A DNA stretch of 8,401 nucleotides from Alistipes sp. UBA928 (GTDB lineage Bacteria > Bacteroidota > Bacteroidia > Bacteroidales > Rikenellaceae), in NCBI GenBank assembly GCA_002293665.1, contig DBDQ01000133.1, positions 403 to 8,803 of the forward strand, in the 5' to 3' direction. A program made the translations under genes and the position numbers. Shown one piece after another: positions 5,785-8,401 of the stretch. The notes under the pieces are model-generated. The model saw nothing but the letters and a program-made list of their open reading frames with translations. It did no database searches and was not told the DNA's origin. Within the stretch, counting starts at the first letter, position 1, and every line of letters starts with the position of its first letter.

Positions 5785-6031
5785 GATCATAGTCAGAGCC
5801 CTGGTGGCGTTGGGTTTCGGAGGTGCGGTGGGGCTTGCGAGCGGGTGCAGTGCGAGCCGTGCGGCGAGGAGCCGGCAGGCCGAAGGCTACTCCGTCAGTG
5901 ACTCCGTTGTTGTGCGCGATGTGGACGGGACCGTGCGCGTGATGTATGGCACGCCGCCTGCGCGTTTTGACCCGAACCGGCCTGTTCCTGAGTTTGCTCC
6001 GCTGGAACAAGCCGATGAGACCGCGAAATAA
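5753..6031 (+). CDS. MYG lipoprotein 3, short form without beta-sandwich domain
   Basis: A small lipoprotein of 92 residues from ATG 5753, or 86 from TTG 5771. The signal peptide core RALVALGFGGAVGLASGC ends in a lipobox (ASGC, Cys32 counted from the ATG). The mature part is about 60 residues with a basic stretch (SRAARSRQ), then VVVRDVDGTVRVMYGTPPARFDPNRPV (two pieces, MYG at 64-66) and an acidic end. It has no beta-sandwich domain or NGGEF signature. Its tail MYGTPPARFDPNRPV resembles the MYGVRCVGFEPKPRV tail of lipoprotein 2. The TTG start is attractive: it gives the n-region RTNKII like the paralogues and the same 14 nt overlap seen at the previous junction; the ATG is kept as the conventional choice. 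It could be a truncated duplicate or a minimal substrate form. Confidence 0.7.
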   Translation: MGCRVALRTNKIIVRALVALGFGGAVGLASGCSASRAARSRQAEGYSVSDSVVVRDVDGTVRVMYGTPPARFDPNRPVPEFAPLEQADETAK

Positions 6032-6106
6032 AAATTCGGGGCGTGCCGACGATCGGGTTATGGAATTATCGACCGGCCGGCATCCATATTGAAAACCGAA
6101 AAACAG

Positions 6107-7090
6107 ATGAAGAAATTCCCGATCCTGATCGCCCTTTGCGGGCTGACGTTCTCCGGTTGCAGTGGCGGCAACCATGAAAGCGATGTGTCGTATGACGATA
6201 TGCCGTACAGTAAGGATGTGTATGATTACGCAAATGGCGGGTCGTATGATGTTGCGGCCGAAGAGGCCTATTTTGAAAGCGATGCGGCGGACTTCACCGT
6301 AGCGGACTTTCAACAGGAGAGCCGCGAAGTGTCGAGATCGGTATCCCAAAGTCTCGTTCCCGAGTCAGCGACAAGACAGACAGGCAGGGTTATTACTGCT
6401 CAGGCAAGCGGGGCCACGGAGACGAAAAAAATCATTAAAACCGGTAATATGGGGATTCGGGTCGCCCGGATCGACGAGGCGCGGCGGCCGATAGACTCGC
6501 TGGTCGCCATCTGTGGGGGCTATTATGCCGAAGAGAGCTATAACGACGGATACGGAGCGGAGTTGAAGATGACGATCCGTGTGCCATCGGGTAATTTCGA
6601 CGCCCTCACCGCGGCGTTGGAGGCTGGCAGGGGCAAGGTGCTTTACAAGAATATCTCTGCGCGCGATGTCAGTGAGGAGTACCTCGACACGGAGATCAGG
6701 CTGGCTAACAAACGCAGCTATCTGGAGCGGTACCGCGAACTCCTCAAACGGGCGAACACGATAGCGGAGATATTGCAGGTGGAGCAGTATGTTCACAGAC
6801 TCGAAGTGGAGATTGAGAGTGCTCAGGGACGACTGCGCTACATAGACCACCAGACGGCGTACAGCACGCTGGAGCTGACGCTGAGCACCGAGCAAACCCC
6901 TGTCGACTCCGACAGTTATTTTGGGAGCCGCATTACACATGCTCTTTCGGAGGGTTGGGAGTTGGTCGTCTCCTTCGTAATCGGATTGCTCTTCCTGTGG
7001 CCGTTTTGGCTGATCGGCGGCGGGGTATTGTTCTGGTTCGTGCGGCGGCGAGTGAAACGGCGGAAACAGCGGGGCGATGAAAAAGAATAG
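6107..7090 (+). CDS. DUF4349 lipoprotein with C-terminal transmembrane segment
   Basis: A 327-residue DUF4349-family protein of unknown function. The signal peptide MKKFPILIALCGLTFSGC ends in a lipobox (Cys18). A low-complexity acidic, Tyr/Ser-rich stretch follows (about 19-100), then the DUF4349 domain (about 107-262): KKIIKTGNMGIRV at the entry, FDALTAALEAGRGKVLYKNISARDVSEEYLDTEIRLANK (in pieces, 164-202), and a charged helical part likely to form a coiled coil (195-245). A hydrophobic segment (about 285-312) and a basic tail RRRVKRRKQR follow, placing the C-terminus in the cytoplasm. With lipidation at the other end the protein could be held at both ends. ATG 6107 is chosen; an in-frame TTG at 6089 would add six residues (MKTEKQ). 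The gap after lipoprotein 3 is 75 nt with no clear promoter, so it probably belongs to the same transcript. A link to the radical SAM system rests only on position. Confidence 0.88.
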   Translation: MKKFPILIALCGLTFSGCSGGNHESDVSYDDMPYSKDVYDYANGGSYDVAAEEAYFESDAADFTVADFQQESREVSRSVSQSLVPESATRQTGRVITAQASGATETKKIIKTGNMGIRVARIDEARRPIDSLVAICGGYYAEESYNDGYGAELKMTIRVPSGNFDALTAALEAGRGKVLYKNISARDVSEEYLDTEIRLANKRSYLERYRELLKRANTIAEILQVEQYVHRLEVEIESAQGRLRYIDHQTAYSTLELTLSTEQTPVDSDSYFGSRITHALSEGWELVVSFVIGLLFLWPFWLIGGGVLFWFVRRRVKRRKQRGDEKE

Positions 7091-7173
7091 GATTGATAAG
7101 GGCTTTGGTGGCGCCGGGTTTCGGAAAAAAACAAACCGCAAATACAATCGGAATAACCACACAAAATGAGTAA
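7077..7173 (+). pseudogene. Decayed 5' fragment of a fourth MYG-lipoprotein gene
   Basis: An ATG at 7077 overlaps the DUF4349 stop and begins MKKNRI, like the paralogues' n-regions. The DNA from about 7083 then aligns with the start of lipoprotein 3 (5782 onward): AAT-A-G-AT, one inserted base, a missing codon, then the codons for RALVA-GFG. By hand count 32 of 39 aligned bases match, with differences mostly at third positions. The frameshift breaks the frame: from 7077 it reads 30 codons to a TGA without a lipobox, while the other frame runs into AATGAGTAA at the radical SAM start. No MYG motif or mature domain remains. It looks like a signal-peptide relic left after deletion of the rest of the gene. 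Confidence 0.55.
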
Positions 7174-8290
7174 TGTGAAGACAGAGATGCGGTCGCCGCG
7201 ATTAGGGCTGCGCAAAAAACTTGGACTCGGGCTTTTCGCTAAACTTTATAAGGAGCGTGTTGCCGAGCACACTCTGCGGACGCTGTTTTGGGAGTGTACG
7301 CTGCGGTGTAACCTCGATTGCCGCCACTGCGGGAGCGACTGTAAAAGCGCCGATGTGCTGAATGCGGCGAAAAAGGAGCCGGAGCATCCCGATATGCCGC
7401 TCGAGGATTTTCTGCGCACGCTCGATACCATAACTCCGCATGTCGATCCTCACAAGGTGATGATCGTTTTTGCGGGAGGCGAGGTGCTGATGCGGCGCGA
7501 CCTTGAGAAGGCAGGGTTGGCCGTCTACCGGCGGGGTTATCCTTGGGGTATGGTTACGAACGGTATGGCGCTCGATGCCGCGCGGTTCGACTCGCTGCTG
7601 CGGGCGGGACTTCACTCGATCACGTTGAGCCTCGACGGTTTCGAGGAGGATCACATCTATATACGCCGACATCCGAAAAGTTTCGAAAATGCGCTGCGCG
7701 CGCTGCGGTTGATCGTTGCCGAGCCGTCGATAGTTTACGACGTGGTGACGTGTGTGACGGCCGACAGCCTTGCGCGAATGGGTGAGTTCAAGGAGTTTTT
7801 GATCAGCGAGGGAGTTAAGGCGTGGCGTATTTTTACAATATTTCCCGTGGGTCGCGCGGCGGAAGACCCGAAGCTGCAATTGACCGATGCGCAGTTCACC
7901 GAGCTTATGGAGTTTATAAGTGCGACGCGAAAAGAGGGGCGGATACGACTCGATTATGCCTGTGAGGGCTTCCTCGGGGGTTGGGAGACTGAGGTTCGCG
8001 ACAATTTTTATCACTGCTCGGCGGGGGTGACGACAGCGGGTATTCGCATCGACGGCGCCATATCGGGCTGCACTTCGATACGTGCCGCCCATGATCAGGG
8101 CAATATTTATCGCGATGACTTTATGACGGTGTGGAATGAGCGTTTCGAGAAGTTCCGTAATCGTGACTGGACGCGGCGGGGGGCTTGTGCCGATTGCAAG
8201 GTTTGGAAGTGGTGCCTTGGCAACGGCATGCATCTTTATGATGATGAGGGGAATTTGTTACTATGTCATTATAAGCGGCTTAACCCCTGA
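7166..8290 (+). CDS. Radical SAM enzyme with SPASM-like C-terminus (rSAM/lipoprotein system)
   Basis: A 374-residue radical SAM protein. The cluster motif is in FWECTLRCNLDCRHCGSDC: Cys48, Cys52 and Cys55 form CxxxCxxC for the 4Fe-4S cluster that cleaves S-adenosylmethionine, with extra cysteines at 44 and 59. FAGGE (102-106) is the SAM-binding GGE motif; VTNG (130-133) and LSLDG (154-158) are further barrel strands. The C-terminal part holds Cys284 and Cys302 (CSAG...SGC), CADCKVWKWC (341-350) and Cys367, a CxxCx5C pattern as in SPASM/twitch domains that bind auxiliary clusters on peptide-modifying enzymes. It matches the radical SAM member of the rSAM/lipoprotein system (TIGR04133-like, from memory). 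Start ATG 7166 (MSNVKTEM); an in-frame ATG at 7187 is possible. It closes the lipoprotein cluster. Modification of the MYG lipoproteins before export is inference. Confidence 0.9.
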   Translation: MSNVKTEMRSPRLGLRKKLGLGLFAKLYKERVAEHTLRTLFWECTLRCNLDCRHCGSDCKSADVLNAAKKEPEHPDMPLEDFLRTLDTITPHVDPHKVMIVFAGGEVLMRRDLEKAGLAVYRRGYPWGMVTNGMALDAARFDSLLRAGLHSITLSLDGFEEDHIYIRRHPKSFENALRALRLIVAEPSIVYDVVTCVTADSLARMGEFKEFLISEGVKAWRIFTIFPVGRAAEDPKLQLTDAQFTELMEFISATRKEGRIRLDYACEGFLGGWETEVRDNFYHCSAGVTTAGIRIDGAISGCTSIRAAHDQGNIYRDDFMTVWNERFEKFRNRDWTRRGACADCKVWKWCLGNGMHLYDDEGNLLLCHYKRLNP

Positions 8291-8401
8291 TCATTTCACG
8301 GCCCCGGCTCCGCGGACGGACATTTCGAGAGAGTAGACCGCGTCGGAGGCAGTGATGAAGAGCGTGCGGCGGTTGCGGCCGCCGAAGGTGACGTTGGCCG
8401 T
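8291..8401 (-). CDS. SMP-30/gluconolactonase-family protein (C-terminal end only)
   Basis: The minus strand is open from the window edge to a TGA at 8293-8291, coding 36 residues that begin TANVTFGGRNRRTLFITASD and end AVYSLEMSVRGAGAVK. The pattern N-V-x-FGG-x(3)-R-TLFITAS-x(3)-Y is typical of the last blade of SMP-30/gluconolactonase/LRE-like six-bladed beta-propellers, which hydrolyse sugar lactones. Only the C-terminus is present, so neither the catalytic residues nor a signal peptide can be checked. It converges on the radical SAM gene with no spacer between the two stop codons. Confidence 0.75.
   Translation of the reverse strand, partial: TANVTFGGRNRRTLFITASDAVYSLEMSVRGAGAVK

Noticed and set aside
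6060..6092. Ten-codon ATG frame in the gap before the DUF4349 gene
   Set aside because: Too short, no supporting signal, and overlaps the alternative TTG start at 6089.
6032..6106. Possible promoter or terminator in the 75-nt gap between lipoprotein 3 and the DUF4349 gene
   Set aside because: No TAnnTTTG element and no hairpin followed by T residues; only a short CCGGCCGG palindrome is present.
7202..8233. Minus-strand frame of 343 codons opposite the radical SAM gene
   Set aside because: No domain recognised, and the sense strand codes a full-length radical SAM enzyme.
1..8401. CRISPR arrays, tRNA or rRNA genes, insertion sequences
   Set aside because: No regularly spaced repeats, cloverleaf-like segments, rRNA sequence or transposase motifs were seen on either strand.

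Overview
The window looks like chromosomal DNA of a Bacteroidota member, most likely a gut Alistipes-like (Rikenellaceae) organism. The signs are GC-rich coding DNA with AT-rich intergenic gaps, promoter -7 elements of the Bacteroidota type (TAnnTTTG) instead of E. coli -10 boxes, little use of Shine-Dalgarno sequences, many lipoprotein signal peptides, a DUF4349 lipoprotein, and a radical SAM/lipoprotein gene set. From memory, that set is known computationally from Bacteroides, Parabacteroides and Alistipes. The genus is inference; the phylum is well supported.

Layout. Positions 1-1024 (minus): the 5' part of a tRNA-dihydrouridine synthase gene (dusB), preceded by and overlapping a 48-codon lipoprotein gene. 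Positions 1030-1056: a compact divergent promoter region. Positions 1077-2834 (plus): argS, arginyl-tRNA synthetase, complete. Positions 2838-4669 (minus): a LytS/YehU-type sensor histidine kinase and its LytTR response regulator, overlapping by 4 nt and convergent with argS. Positions 4670-4778: a second divergent promoter region with overlapping -7/-33 elements and an inverted repeat. Positions 4779-8290 (plus): three tandem small lipoproteins sharing a Met-Tyr-Gly (MYG) motif, a DUF4349 lipoprotein with a C-terminal membrane segment, a decayed fragment of a further MYG-lipoprotein gene, and a radical SAM/SPASM-like enzyme. Positions 8291-8401 (minus): the 3' end of an SMP-30/gluconolactonase-family gene.

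The most interesting part is 4779-8290. The first two lipoproteins are clear paralogues: lipobox, MYG repeats, then a small beta-sandwich-like domain with a shared NGGEF signature. The third keeps only the signal peptide and a MYG tail. The radical SAM enzyme closes the cluster. The inferred picture is a cytoplasmic radical SAM enzyme that modifies lipoprotein precursors, probably around the MYG segment, before export and lipidation. The target residue and chemistry cannot be read from sequence. The locus shows active duplication and decay: near-identical signal-peptide DNA, a partial MYG module repeated at the C-terminus of lipoprotein 2, and a frameshifted signal-peptide remnant just before the radical SAM gene. 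The divergent two-component system shares its promoter region with this cluster and is a candidate regulator of it, which is inference only.
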